A stretch of DNA of 64,000 nucleotides from Morinoia aosen. Its lineage: Eukaryota; Arthropoda; Malacostraca; Amphipoda; Talitridae. Shown one piece after another: positions 44,588-56,800 of the stretch (position 1 is the first letter of the stretch; each line of letters begins with the position of its first letter). Position numbers and translations under genes: made by a program. The notes beneath the pieces are model-generated. The model saw only the letters and a list, made by a program, of their open reading frames with translations, made no database searches and was not told the origin of the DNA. The DNA lies in the NCBI GenBank assembly GCA_030386875.1, contig CM059580.1, positions 4,350,618 to 4,414,617 of the forward strand, given 5' to 3'.

Positions 44588-44656
44588 CGTGCCCCCTCGG
44601 GGTATCGAACCCGCAACGTTCTCAACTCCCCCACCACTGCGCTAAAGGGTTACCTT
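44588..44656 (-). mobile_element. tRNA-like sequence (SINE head or tRNA pseudogene)
   Basis: The minus strand has an A box TAGCGCAGTGG (44634-44644) and a B box GGTTCGATACC (44601-44611), with spacing close to that of tRNA genes. CCCCGAGGGGGCAC follows the B box, but the acceptor arms do not pair well, and I could not assign an anticodon stem with confidence. It has no sequence relation to the head at 28061-28127. Confidence 0.55.
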
Positions 44657-45424
44657 GGCTCAGCAGTCACACGCTCCTCACAAGGCACTGGGCAATAATG
44701 ACGGACTCAGACTAGCTAATGCAAGACAAACCAAACATCCTACCTAGATATGTAGTACCTAAGTAGATAACAAGCACCGGCCTAGATAAATAGAGCAGAA
44801 ATTCTTTGGCTAATATTGGAAGTCTGTGGCTCCTTAGAGATAATGTTTTGTAGGAAAGAATGTTTTGTCTGTTTATGTTTCGTGTGTGTACAGTGGTTAC
44901 TTACATGCATTTTTTTCATATGTTTTGTATAAGTGCAAAAATGAATTGATGAAATTTATGTGTATACAGGTGGGAAAAAGGAATATAAGCACACCATGAA
45001 GTAATACAGAACTTAAGTTTTAAAAGTTAATGCATTGATGTGAGAAAATCAGTTCATATCACAGTAGAAACATACGTGTGTGTGTGTGTACGTGTGTGTG
45101 TGTGTACGTGTGTGTGTAGGAATACCGTCGAGTATACATATGAATTATATATATATATATAATTTTATACATATAATATCCTATCAGTAATTCAGGTATT
45201 TTTTATCAGTAAAATTTGAGCACAATCTGAAACATATTTATATGGTACGTTTATTATATCTAACATATGTATCATATGTGTATAACATATGGAAAAGGTG
45301 AATTATGCACAAAAACAGCCCAATAACATTGCTTACCTGCGCTATGAGGAGGATTGTTGGCTTGTGATGCAATCTTTGATGATTGCCGAATGTTGGTGAT
45401 TGTTGTCGACTTCGGAGAGGTAAT
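44657..45424. other. Unique spacer with GT and TA microsatellites
   Basis: (GT)n with ACGT interruptions at about 45073-45118 and (TA)n at about 45146-45164. No gene is recognised. Confidence 0.6.
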
Positions 45425-45830
45425 TTTTGGCCAATATTGGCTAAAAGTTTATTTTTGAGGCCAAAAAATTTTTTTTTTAGGCCAATATTGGCTTTTTTGA
45501 GGCCGATATTGGCTGGGAACTGATTTTTGAAGCCAATATTGGCTGGGAACTGATTTTTGAAGCCAATATTGGCTGGGAATTGATTTTTGAGGCCAATATT
45601 GGCTGGGAATTGATTTTTGAGGCCAATATTGGCTGGGAATTGATTTTTGAGGCCAATATTGGCTGGGAATTGATTTTTGAGGCCAATATTGGCTTTTTCA
45701 AGGCCAATATTGGCTTTTTTGATGCCAGTATTGGCCGAGAGTTGATTTTTGAGGCCAATATTGGCTTTCTTTTGAGGCCAAAATTGGCTGGGAACTGATT
45801 TTTATGCCCAATATTGGCCTGAAATCGCAT
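45425..45830. repeat. 30-bp minisatellite GGCCAATATTGGCTGGGAAT, about 12 copies
   Basis: The core GCCAATATTGGC is a 12-bp perfect palindrome with CCAAT on both strands. The rest of the unit is TGGGAATTGATTTTTGAG. Some units are shortened (GGCTTTTTTGAGGCC). Confidence 0.96.
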
Positions 45831-45869
45831 ACTATGACAATTATTAGCCGGGAAACAATTTAAATAATC

Positions 45870-46160
45870 TCCCCGATGGAAATCAGAGCAGAAATGAGGG
45901 AAATAAGTTCCTTCTTATGGGAAATTAGCGCGGAAATACGGGGAATAGTTTCTTCTACGAGGGAAATTACGGCGGAATAAGGGGGAATAATTTCCTAAAT
46001 AAGGGAAATAATTTCCTAAACAAGGGGAATAATTTCCTCAATAAAGGGAATAATTTCTTTCTCATAGAACTTAGCACTGAAATTAGGGGAATAATTTCCT
46101 CCACGACGGAAATTAGCGCGAAAATAAGTGAAATAATTTCCTTTTCATGGGAAATTAGCG
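45870..46160. repeat. Irregular GGGAAATAATTTCCT repeats
   Basis: The near-palindrome GGAAATAATTTCC recurs at 20-60-bp spacing with GAAATTAGCGCGGAAATA between some copies. Confidence 0.8.
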
Positions 46161-46199
46161 CGGAAACAAGGGAAATAACAAGACAACTCTGCATTAAAA

Positions 46200-47650
46200 T
46201 TCCTTAATAAGCTAGAATTAAAAGACAAATTTTCCAGCGACTTGGCACGAGTACAAAACTTTATGGACGCCATAACCACATCCAGCCTTAAATTATGGCA
46301 CAGTCAGTATTATGGCAACTCACGGCCTACGGTACGTACCATATATGGCATGATTTCTTTATGGTGCTGTTTACGCCGCCGAACCATAGTTTATGGTAAC
46401 AAAGGTGGGGTGAACCCTTAATTTATGGTGCAAACGGTGGGATCAAGCTATAATTTATGCTTCAGCATTGTGACTCAACCATAATTTATGGTATTGTCTA
46501 TTATATCGACCCATAATTTATGGTCGAGGATATCGACCCATAATTTATAGTCGATTACATAGTCCCAAAATTTATAGTCGAATATATCGTCCCATAATTC
46601 ATAGTCGAGGATATCGTCCCATAATTTTAGGCCGATGATAAAGACCCATAATAATTTATAATACAGACAATTTGATCAAACCATAATTAGTGACATAGTT
46701 GATGATTGAGCCTCATTATATATGGTGCGGCTATTAAGTGAAACCATAATTTTATTATTATCATTATATACAAGAAAGTTTTAGCCTCCCTTAACCACGA
46801 CAAAGATGTTCCAAGAGAGGAAAGAGGAAGGCACCATTTAGTAGGGAGTTGAGGGAAGGTGCACAGAAACAGTAAGCTAAGAAAGAAGTTCATGAAACAA
46901 GACAAAAGTAGAAGAAGAAAGCAATAGGTGCTGAAAAACAGGACAGCAGTCAACCGAAAAAAGATGGTCCGTAACAAAACAAAAACCTATTCTATTTCTA
47001 CACAAGGAAGGCCTACCTAACCCTCAGCTCGGGACCTCACATAGTCCCCCTGGGAGCGCTAATTCCCATAGATACAATACCTGTATCCCCCTGAGGGATG
47101 AAACCATAATTTATGCTTCAGTAAATACATAAATAAAACCATAATTTATGGTGCGTCTGCATAATCAAAACAATCATTTATGGTGCAATTAATGAAAGAA
47201 ACCATAATTTATGGTTAAAATCAGTCCAGGAGCAGAACTATGTTTTATAATTCAATAAATACGATCAAACCATAATTTATGGCCCAATTTACGGTAACTT
47301 ATATTTTATTACAAAATTATCAGGCCAAACCCTAATTTATGGCGCCCCTAATTAGAATAATTCGCACTTATGGCCCATTCACGATTACTGAAAAGTTTAT
47401 GGTCTACCCGTTAATTATGGTGGCCTTGGCTATAATTTATGGGTGTGAGGAACAACCCATAATTAATGGCCCACTTTCTGGAATTGATGAAGGGTCTGTA
47501 CATATAGACCCATATTTTATGGCACCGCAGAGTTTATGCAATTTGTTTGTGACATCGTTGGAAACCGCATATAACTTATGGTGAGGTTGGGAATAAATCC
47601 ATAACTTATGGCAAGGTCTGAAATTAATCCATAATTTATGGTAGTAAATG
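46200..47650. repeat. Cluster of CCATAATTTATGG motifs with irregular spacing
   Basis: More than twenty ATAATTTATGG or close variants, often as ACCATAATTTATGG(T/C), occur at spacings of about 20-70 bp. The sequence between them is not conserved, unlike the tandem arrays elsewhere. The retroelement at 46780-47097 is inserted in the middle. Confidence 0.8.
46780..47097 (-). mobile_element. Interspersed retroelement copy 4
   Basis: A nearly full copy from TTTTAGCCTCCCTTAACC to the terminus ATCCCCCTGAGGG, lacking about 20 bp near GGGAAGGTGCACAG. It shows the uninterrupted sequence GCCTACCTAACCCTCAGC, the empty site for the transposon nested in copy 2. Confidence 0.85.
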
Positions 47651-47679
47651 CACAGCTAAGGGCAAACACCAAATATTAT

Positions 47680-48120
47680 GCACGTATTATTTACCTTAAA
47701 TATTTGGGGTTAATATTAATATTTGATGGTATATATTAATATTTGATGGTAAATATTAATATTCGATGGTAAATATTAATATTCGATGGTAAATATTTGG
47801 TGGTAAATATTAATATTCGATGGTAAATATTTGATGGTAAATATTAATATTTTATGGTAAATAGTAATATTTTGGGGGTAAATATTAATATTCGGGGTAA
47901 TATTTATATCTGAAGGTAAAAAAATCTTTGGGGAATTTATTCGGGGTTGATATTAAAATTTAGGGTAAATATTACCATATTTGTTAAAAATTATTGTATG
48001 GGGAACATATTAATATTTGTGTTTAAATATTATTATTCGGGATTGATATTAACATTTGGGGTAAATATTAATATTCAGGATAAATATCATTATTCAGGAT
48101 AAATATTAACATATGAGGGT
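47680..48120. repeat. Irregular AT-rich repeats GGTAAATATTAATATT
   Basis: TAAATATTAATATTCGATGG and variants repeat with 14-30-bp spacing. Confidence 0.8.
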
Positions 48121-48485
48121 AAACATTAACCACCGTGTTGAAATTTACAGGTGATGTTGAGCGGCAAATATTACAGAGTCGCTAATATTCTGGACCGATA
48201 TTTTGATGTAATATTAAAGGAAGGTCGGGCTAACGTATGTACACGTACAGATATTTCTAGATGGATAATATTTTGGGGCAAATATTCAAAAACGTTGAAA
48301 TACAAAAGGGCCATATTTTATGGTGATATTCAAAATGTTGGGAATATTTAAAAACCATAGTTTATGGTAAATATTCAGAAACCTGCCATTTGGGACCAAA
48401 TTTCACGGTTAACATTATTTTTTAAAAATAGACCCTGATTAAAAGACATATTATATGGTAAATCATGAAAATTTTATATAGAGAC

Positions 48486-48852
48486 AGATTAGATTAGATT
48501 ATAAGTTAGCTTAAGCCTCCCTAACCGCTGCAAAAATAGAGCGTATCGAAGAGAGGAAGGAGGAAGGCACCATTTAGTATGGAGATAAGAAAATGAGGAA
48601 TCTATGCAGAAAGGGCATAGAAACAGTAAGATGTGAAAGAAGTTCATGAAATAAGACAAAAGTAGAAGAAGAAAGCAATAGGTGCTGAAAAACAGGACAG
48701 CAGTCAACCGAAAAAAGATGGTCCATAACATAACAAAAAACATTTTATTTCAACAAAAAGAAGGCCTACCTAACTCTCAGCTCGGACCCTCACATAGTCC
48801 CCCTGGGAGCGCTGATTCCCATAGATACAATAGTTGTGTCCCCCTGAGGGGA
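48486..48852 (-). mobile_element. Interspersed retroelement copy 5
   Basis: The most complete copy: TTAGATTAGATTATAAGTTA tail, CTTAAGCCTCCCTAACCGC, all internal blocks, CCTACCTAACTCTCAGCTCG and the terminus GTGTCCCCCTGAGGGG. A 14-bp array begins within about 50 bp of its end. Confidence 0.87.
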
Positions 48853-48904
48853 GATCAAGGACAGAATTCTAAGGACAAATGCACGAACAAAAGTGCATAT
48901 ATCA

Positions 48905-49795
48905 AAGACAAATTCATAGACAAAACAGGTCCAAATACCAAGGACAAAATGCCAAGGACAAAATGCCAAGGACAAAATGCCAAGGACAAAATGCCAAGGA
49001 CAAAATACCAAGGACAAAATACCAAGGACAAAATACCAAGGACAAAATACCAAGGACAAAATACCAAGGACAAAATACCGAGGATAAAATACCGAGGACA
49101 AAATACCAAGGACAAAATACCAAGGACAAAATACCAAAGACAAAATACCAAGGACAAAATACCAAAGACAAAATACCAAGGACAAAATACCAAAGACAAA
49201 ATATCAAGGACAAAATACCAAGGACAAAATACCAAGGACAAAATACCAAGGACAAAATACCGAGGACAAAATACCAAGGACAAAATACCAAGGACAAAAT
49301 ACCAAGGACAAAATACCAAGGACAAAATACCAAGTACAAAATACCAAGGACAAAATACCAAGCACAAAATACCAAGCACAAAATACCAAGGACAAAATAC
49401 CAAGGACAAAATACCAAGGACAAAATACCAAGGACAAAATACCAAGGACAAAATACCAAAGACAAAATACCAAGGACAAAATACCAAGGACAAAATACCA
49501 AGGACAAAATACCAAAGACAAAATACCAAGGACAAAATACCAAGGACAAAATACCAAAGACAAAATACCAAGGACAAAATACCAAGGACAAAATACCAAA
49601 GACAAAATACCAAGGACAAAATACCAAGGACAAAATACCAAGGACAAAATACCAAAGACAAAATACCAAGGACAAAATACCAAGGACAAAATACCAAAGA
49701 CAAAATACCAAGGACAAAATACCAAGGACAAAATACCAAGGACAAAATACCAAAGACAAAATACCAAGGACAAAATACCAAGGACAAAATACACC
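48905..49795. repeat. 14-bp minisatellite AAGGACAAAATACC, about 63 copies
   Basis: There is exact 14-bp periodicity with AAAGACAAAATACC variants, which recur every two or three units at the right (higher-order pattern). Stop-free in several frames on both strands. Confidence 0.98.
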
Positions 49796-50295
49796 TCCAC
49801 AACACAACTATGGGCAGATATAACAAACATATCTCGATCCCACAAAATCAATTAGCTTCGTCAATATAACAAAGATATTTAAAACTTCAATATAAACTTA
49901 CAAGAATTCCAAAAGATACTTTATGAGGGGTAAATTTGAAGAGGAAGAAATTCTTTTTTCAATAAACATTTAATTTTAACGTTTGGAAACAGTTTTTTGA
50001 CTGTGTAGTTAGTAACGGTTAAATAACCGTTGTAACTTTTTAACAATTATTGAACTGTTTTTTTAATTCGTAACAGTTAAATATTAACTGTTTTTTGGTA
50101 CGTAGACTGTTGCTCGACACACTTAAAAACAGTTCTACAGCGGTACAACAGATATGAACTGCTTGAAAACTGTTTTTCACAATTAATGAGTTGTAAAGTG
50201 TAAAAGGTCAAACTCTTTTACAGTAAAAAAATTAATTATCATCGCATCCCACCGCATTTTACCGTAAAGAAATACAACCAAAACCCGCGCATGAT
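49796..50295. other. AT-rich sequence with AACAGTT/AACTGTT words
   Basis: Single-copy sequence enriched for AACAGTT, AACTGTT and AACGGTTA between about 49975 and 50240, leading into the next array. No gene. Confidence 0.6.
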
Positions 50296-50299
50296 AGTT

Positions 50300-51200
50300 A
50301 AGATCTCCTACAGTTAACCGTCTCGTACAGTTAACCGTCTCGTACAGTTAACCGTCTCATACAGTTGACCGTCTCGTACAGTTAACCGTCTCGCACAGTT
50401 AACCGTCTCGTACAGTTAACCGTCCCGTACAGTTAACCGTCTCGTACAGTTAACCGTCTCGTACAGGTAACCGTCTCGTACAGGTAACCGTCTCGTACAG
50501 TTGACCGTCTCGTACAGTTGACCGTCTCGTACAGTTGACCGTCTCGTACAGTTGACCGTCTCGTACAGTTAACCGTCTCGTACAGTTAACCGTCTCGCAC
50601 AGTTAACCGTCTCGTACAGTTAACCGTCTCGTACAGTTAACCGTCTCGTACAGTTAACCGTCTCGTACAGTTAACCGTCTCGTACAGTTAACCGTCTCAT
50701 ACAGTTAACCGTCTCATACAGTTGACCGTCTCGTACAGTTAACCGTCTCGCACAGTTAACCGTCTCGTACAGTTAACCGTCTCGTACAGTTAACCGTCTC
50801 ATACAGTTAACCGTCTCGTACAGTTAACCGTCTCGTACAGTTAACCGTCTCGTACAGTTAACCGTCTCGTACAGTTAACCGTCTCGCACAGTTAACCGTC
50901 TCGCACAGTTAAGCGTCTCGTACAGTTAACCATCTCGCACAGTTAACCGTCTCGTACAGTTAACCGTCTCGTACAGTCAACCGTCTCGTACAGTTAACCG
51001 TCTCGTACAGTTAACCGTCTCGTACAGTTAACCGTCTCGCACAGTTAACCGTCTCGTACAGTTAACCGTCTCGTACAGTTAACCGTCTCGTACAGTTAAC
51101 CGTCTCGTACAGTTAACCGTCTCGTACAGTTAACCGTCTCGTACAGTTAACCGTCTCGTACAGTTAACCGTCTCGCACAGTTAACCGTCTCGTGCAGTTC
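50300..51200. repeat. 17-bp minisatellite CAGTTAACCGTCTCGTA, about 53 copies
   Basis: Strict 17-bp periodicity with variants CAGTTGACC, CAGGTAACC and TCGCA. The core CAGTTAACCG contains overlapping Myb-type (YAACNG) words on both strands. Confidence 0.97.
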
Positions 51201-51374
51201 ACTAACTGGCGACACGGGCAAGCTAACTGGGATTTGGACATAGTTTGTTTTCTCAAAATTTGCTCAACAGGGAATAGTTTCCATTGATTGAATAACCTTA
51301 ATTATGTCAGAGTTTACCTCAAGTAGAATAACTATTTTACCCATGCACTAGTTTTCCCTTTTATTATTCTCCCA

Positions 51375-51990
51375 ATTTTTCTCCCCATCAATTGTTCTCC
51401 CCATCAGTTGTTCTCCCCATCAGTTGTTCTCCCCATCAGTTGTTCTCCCCATCAGTTTTTCTCCCAATCAGTTGTTCTCCCAATCAGTTGTTCTCCCCAT
51501 CAGTTGTTCTCCCCATCAGTTGTTCTCCCCATCAGTTGTTCTCCCCATCAGTTGTTCTCCCCATCAGTTGTTCTCCCCATCAGTTGTTCTCCCCATCAGT
51601 TGTTCTCCCCATCAGTTGTTCTCCCCATCAGTTGTTCTCCCCATCAGTTGTTCTCCCCATCAGTTGTTCTCCCCATCAGTTGTTCTCCCCATCAGTTGTT
51701 CTCCCCATCAGTTGTTCTCCCCATCAGTTGTTCTCCCCATCAGTTGTTCTCCTCATCAGTTGTTCTCCCCATCAGTTGCTCTCCCCCATCAGTTGTTCTC
51801 CCCATCAGTTGTTCTCCCCATCAGTTGTTCTCCCCCATCAATTGTTCTCCCCCATCAATTGTTCTCCCCACCAATTGTTCTCCCACCAATTGTTCTCCCC
51901 ACCAATTGTTCTCCCCACCAATTGTTCTCCCCACCAATTGTTCTCCCCTCCAATTGTTCTCCCCACCAATTGTTCTCCCCACCAATTATC
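51375..51990. repeat. 16-bp minisatellite CCCCATCAGTTGTTCT, about 38 copies
   Basis: A 16-bp unit drifting to right-hand variants CCCCACCAATTGTTCT from about 51860. Confidence 0.97.
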
Positions 51991-51999
51991 CTCCCCCAA

Positions 52000-52400
52000 T
52001 ACTCCCTCAATATTCCCCTAATTCCTCCCCCAATACTCCCCGAACACTCCCCGAACACTCCCCGAACACTCCCCAATTACTCCCCCAATTACTCCCCCAA
52101 TTACTCCCCCAATTACTCCCCCAATACTCCCTCAATACTCCCTCAATACTCCCTCAATACTCCCTCAATACTCCCTCAATACTCCCTCAATACTCCCTCA
52201 ATACTCCCTCAATACTCCCTCAATACTCCCTCAATACTCCCTCAATACTCCCTCAATACTCCCTCAATACTCCCTCAATACTCCCTCAATTCTCCCTCAA
52301 TACTCCCTCAATACTCCCTCAACACTCCCCCAATACTCCCCCAATTACTCCCCCAATTACTCCCCCGATTCCTCCCCCGATTACTCCCCCAATTAATCTC
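52000..52400. repeat. 11-bp minisatellite CCCTCAATACT
   Basis: A 11-bp unit, most regular at 52125-52325, with longer CCCCCAATTACT and CCCCGAACACT variants on its left edge. Confidence 0.95.
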
Positions 52401-52660
52401 CTAGCTTAATAAGAAATCGTAAAAAAACCTAATTCATTTCCAAACTTTTAGACTGAGAGCCTAATTAAGTCACCTAATACATTTAATTAGCTAACAAACT
52501 ATCAATTAACGGTTACGTACTTAACTTGTTACGTAAATATCAATCACTATCATTTACAGCTAACTAATTAATAATCGCCTTAATCATTAATCACAACAAT
52601 CAGTATTTGCCACAGTAATTTGTAAGCGATGCAATTAATAATCGTCACAATTAATAATTC
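52401..52660. other. AT-rich spacer
   Basis: No gene is seen. Confidence 0.4.
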
Positions 52661-52935
52661 ATAATACAATAAAACTCGTCACAATTAGTAACTCATACAA
52701 TAAAAATCGTCACAATTAGTGATTTATATAATAAAAATCGTCACAATTAGTAACTCATACAATAAAAATCGTCACAATTAGTGATTTATATAATAAAAAT
52801 CGTCACAATTAGTAACTCATACAATAAAAATCGTCACAATTAGTGATTTATTTAATAAAAATCGTCACAATTAGTAACTCATACACTAAAAATCGTCACA
52901 ATTAGTAACTCACATAATAAAAATCTTCACAATTA
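52661..52935. repeat. Higher-order AT-rich repeat, alternating 31-bp units
   Basis: Units beginning CGTCACAATTAGT alternate between an A form (AACTCATACAATAAAAAT) and a B form (GATTTATATAATAAAAAT), giving an A-B dimer repeated about three times and then AA. Confidence 0.88.
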
Positions 52936-53800
52936 TTCACAGCATTAATAATAATGAATGGCCACAATAAACAGTTCCTACAATAACAATTATAATAAAT
53001 CGCCATCATCAATAAATGTTATGATAAAAAAAGTTTCGATTAATACCGGATGCAGCAAAATTTGTCAAATAAACGAATGTTAGAACAAAAATTATCACAA
53101 TTAATAATGGTTATAATAAAATTATTACAATTAATAAACGTTTCTATAAAAGTTGTCACAATTAATAACCGTTTCCCAAAAAATTGCTAAAATTAAATAC
53201 GGCTATTCCACAATTAATAATGGAAACAATAAAAATTGCCACAATTCATTACTCTCACCATAAAAATTGTCAATTAATTACTGTAACCATAACAAAATAG
53301 CCACAATCACGGGTTATCATAGTCACAAATTATAATAACCAGATTATCCTATAACAAACAACACAGCACGCAATTCAACTAAATCAAGTCTATGTAAACA
53401 CATTCAAATCGACTATCTTTTATCCACAGCAAATTACGGTCCTCTGAGCACACAATGTGCACAATGTATGCAAACACACAGCTGTGTGCGCACACTATAG
53501 TAGACAACACAGTGTGCACACACTGGTCTAAAAAATCTCCGCGCGTTACGCTAACTTTCAGTAAGGAAATAAATTTTACCTCTGATTTACGCACTCCATC
53601 TCTTCGTGTAGTAAGTTTTAGAGCATGTACGAACATACATACTCCCATTTACAGTCGATAAAAGTTCTGAACTTAATTTTTTCCTTGTGTATCTTACAAT
53701 TCTATATTAATTAAAGATACGAATAAAAACCAGTTGAAGTACTCCAAACGTCGAGAAAAAAAAACATTTCTTCAAATACTGGAAACGTGGAAGATACGGC
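52936..53800. other. AT-rich region downstream of the LRR gene
   Basis: Dispersed AATAATCGTCACAATTAAT-like words to about 53340, then unique sequence. It would hold the 3'UTR of the minus-strand LRR gene, but I could not pick a polyadenylation site with confidence. Confidence 0.5.
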
Positions 53801-53867
53801 GTAACTTACAAAGATGTCGCACGTCCACTTCTTATCTCTAACACTCAAAAATTTATTTGGCTCGTCT

Positions 53868-56800
53868 TCAAGGATTTCTGACATCGGTGTCTGGATGTGA
53901 CATTTCTGGAACGTTATCGTAAAATTCACAGTGCCCCAAAGGCGGGAACGTTGTAAAGTTATAGTCATCTCCGGGTTGTGCCAAAACCTGACTATACCTC
54001 TTCGACCCACTTTGGTCCAGGGAGTTGAAACTGCTGCAAAAGTTCTCGTTGTTTTCCCGCAAGTGTTCGTACAAATCTGACTCTGCGGCTTGGCGACAGC
54101 ACGGATTGTTCGAGTTGGCAACGACAACGTCGACGTTATTGTCGTCAACGTCGTCATTGACGTCGTCGTTGATGTCATACATTCCGCAAGTTGTGGATTG
54201 AAGACAATGGAGTTGACCCTCCATATCGCGGAAGTTCCCGAACGCTCGAGAAGCTTGGAACAAATCCCCTTGTGTTGCCAGTCCTAAAGCCCTAGTCCCT
54301 TGGTTTGCAAGTCCCAAAGCCCTAGTCCCTTGGGCTGCAAGTCCCAAAGCCCTAAAATGGTCGGTGCTTGTGTGGGTCGATAACGCCCCGAAATTGTCCC
54401 CACTCATGGAATGGGTCGGTAGTCCCGCAAAGTTGTTGCCGCAGCCGCCGAGCAGAGTTGTTCCCAAAGTTGTTCCATCTGAGCCGTGATCGATACTGCA
54501 GTGCGGGTGCTGGCCGTAAGAATCTCTTAAAAAATCGCTAAAGTCGTCTTCGAACGATTGGGAGGCTTCGCAGCAGGCAGAATCATCAGAATCCCGGTCG
54601 AGCAGAAGATTCTGGCAGCTGTGACACGGCTCGCTCACGTCAAAAAGGTTGTTTTCGTACACAAATGGAAGTGGATCGAAGCCAGAGAAGTGCTTCAAGT
54701 TTGACATGGGGGGAGGCGGTGGTGGTGGGGGAGGAGGAGGTGGAGGCGGTGGAGGCGTGTGAGGGGATGGAGGCGTGTGTGGGGGAGGTGGAACAGATGA
54801 TGAAAGACCTCCTTCATATTCTCCCAGCCCCACATTATCTAAGAGAGCCGCCCGAATTTCTTCCGATTTTTTGGATCTGAGAAGTTTCGAAGTCAGTAGC
54901 GAACATCTGAATAATTTCCCCGGGGATCCCGTGTACTTTTTCCCAAGGGTCACATTAACTCCGTGCGGTGCGTTCAGTGAATTTGAGCAAAGGATATTAT
55001 TTGAAGAGCTTCCGTTAGCGGCCAGCCGGTTTCCGACTCGCGTTTGCAAATTTTCCCGGTACGGCGATTCTCCGTTGAACGAATTTGACCGAGATAGACG
55101 CTCCCCCACGGAACTTTCGTTGTCGTAAAACCTTTCCCCATACGCTTTTTTCACCCCAAACTTGACTTTGATAAACGCGAACACAAGCATCACTCCCAGC
55201 AGCACAAAAATCATGAGCGTAGCGAAGATGATGATAGCGAGAGAAAGGGCTTCTCCGTGGTCAAAAATGTCAAAAAGTTTGCTGAAAGGCAGCAGGATTT
55301 TGTTGTTTTCTTTCTCCATCTCGCGTTGCTTGAGAATGTTGCCGATATCGTGCCGGCTGTCCCCTCGGAACAAATACAAGTCTCTGCTCAGATGGAACGA
55401 GGGCTCCGAATAATTAGCACTTTTGACCGCCCATTCAGAAGTAGAGAACGATCCATTCTGCTTGAAATTCGGACCATCGCGGAAGAAAGACTTGATTCTT
55501 TTTTCGGCATTGTGCACGCGATCTTCGTAACTGTCATCGAAAGTAGAAGCGTCATGTCGTAAAGACTCGTCGGAACGCTGTACTATAACTTCGATATCCG
55601 GTTTTTCGTTGCTGTAATCGGCAGGCCAGCCTGTATCAGAACCAGCCGTAGGCGCTGAGTTGCGATTTGGAGTCAAAGAAACTGAATTTCCCAACAACCG
55701 AGTATGATTGTCCGAGTTATTCAATGCCCGGTTTTGGTGCTTTGTAGTTTTTGCGTAATTGTCCGTAGTGTTATTAGCAGTCTTCTTTATTTCAAAGTTT
55801 TCTTGGGTAGTGGGTGGATCGGTCCCTGGTTTTGCTGGAAAAGAACTGTTCATGCTATTTGTAAATTGGGGAGGACTAATGGAGCGTGAATTGCTGTGAA
55901 ATTGGCCTCTGAAAGTAGCATTTTCAGTGTTAGGAGAAGTAGGAGTGCCTGCAAAGGACGTTAGTGAAGGAGCAGGCAAAGGAAGTTCGGTTTTTCGCTC
56001 GGGGATCAAACCAAGATTCGAAATATCGATGTCACTACTGCGAGCAATAATACTGGCACGTTCGTCACCTCTAAAATGCTCATTTCTATCGCTGATTTCA
56101 TCGTCAGTTTCATATACTTCTGTCCTTCCAAGGAGCTCAGTCGCACCATTAACAACACCTCCGTTCCTTCTTTCTAGAGTGATGGCAGAGTCAACATTGA
56201 CCGATGTTTCATCATACCCAGCGGTGCTAACTTGCAAAATATCTTCGATCTTACGAGTCGTAATTTTGGGCGTTTCGATAGTCGCTTTTTCAACGGATGT
56301 ACCTCTCCCAGAAGTGTTTATTCCCTTACCACCGCTTCTGTCATGTTCTGGGATAGCAAAATTCTTTTTGTTATCGTCAGGTGAGCTCAGGGGTAAGGCT
56401 AAAGGAGGTATTATGTAGTCGTAGGACTCGGTATCTTCGTAAAATTTTTCTTCAAGTGGACGACCAGCTGTGAGCTTTGGTTTTTCTGAACTCGCAATAC
56501 CATCATCGCTGCCAAAAGAACTGCCTTGCTTTCCAAAAGTACCTTCCGGACCTTTTGAAGGACTCTCTCGTTTTTTGAATGGGTTTTCTGAAATTTCTGA
56601 AGGACTATCTTGCTTTTCAAAACGGCCTTTCGAAAATTCCGAAGAACTATCATGATTTCCAAAAATGCGTCCCAAAACTTCTGCAGGGCTATCTTCCTTT
56701 CCAAAAGGACTATCCGAAATTTCTGGACTATCCGATCCGTTAGCAGAGAGATCTACCTTGCCAACAGAGAGATCCTTAACGTCACCGGAAAGATCCGTGG

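Noticed and set aside
48151-48351. 66-codon plus frame
   Set aside because: Contains the local AAATATT repeat words and no recognisable domain.
53780-53830. TIR-domain-like string CDIFVSYA on the minus strand, suggesting a Toll-type receptor next to LRRs
   Set aside because: The VSYA part is read through a perfect GTAAGT donor and no further TIR motifs follow, so the resemblance is accidental.
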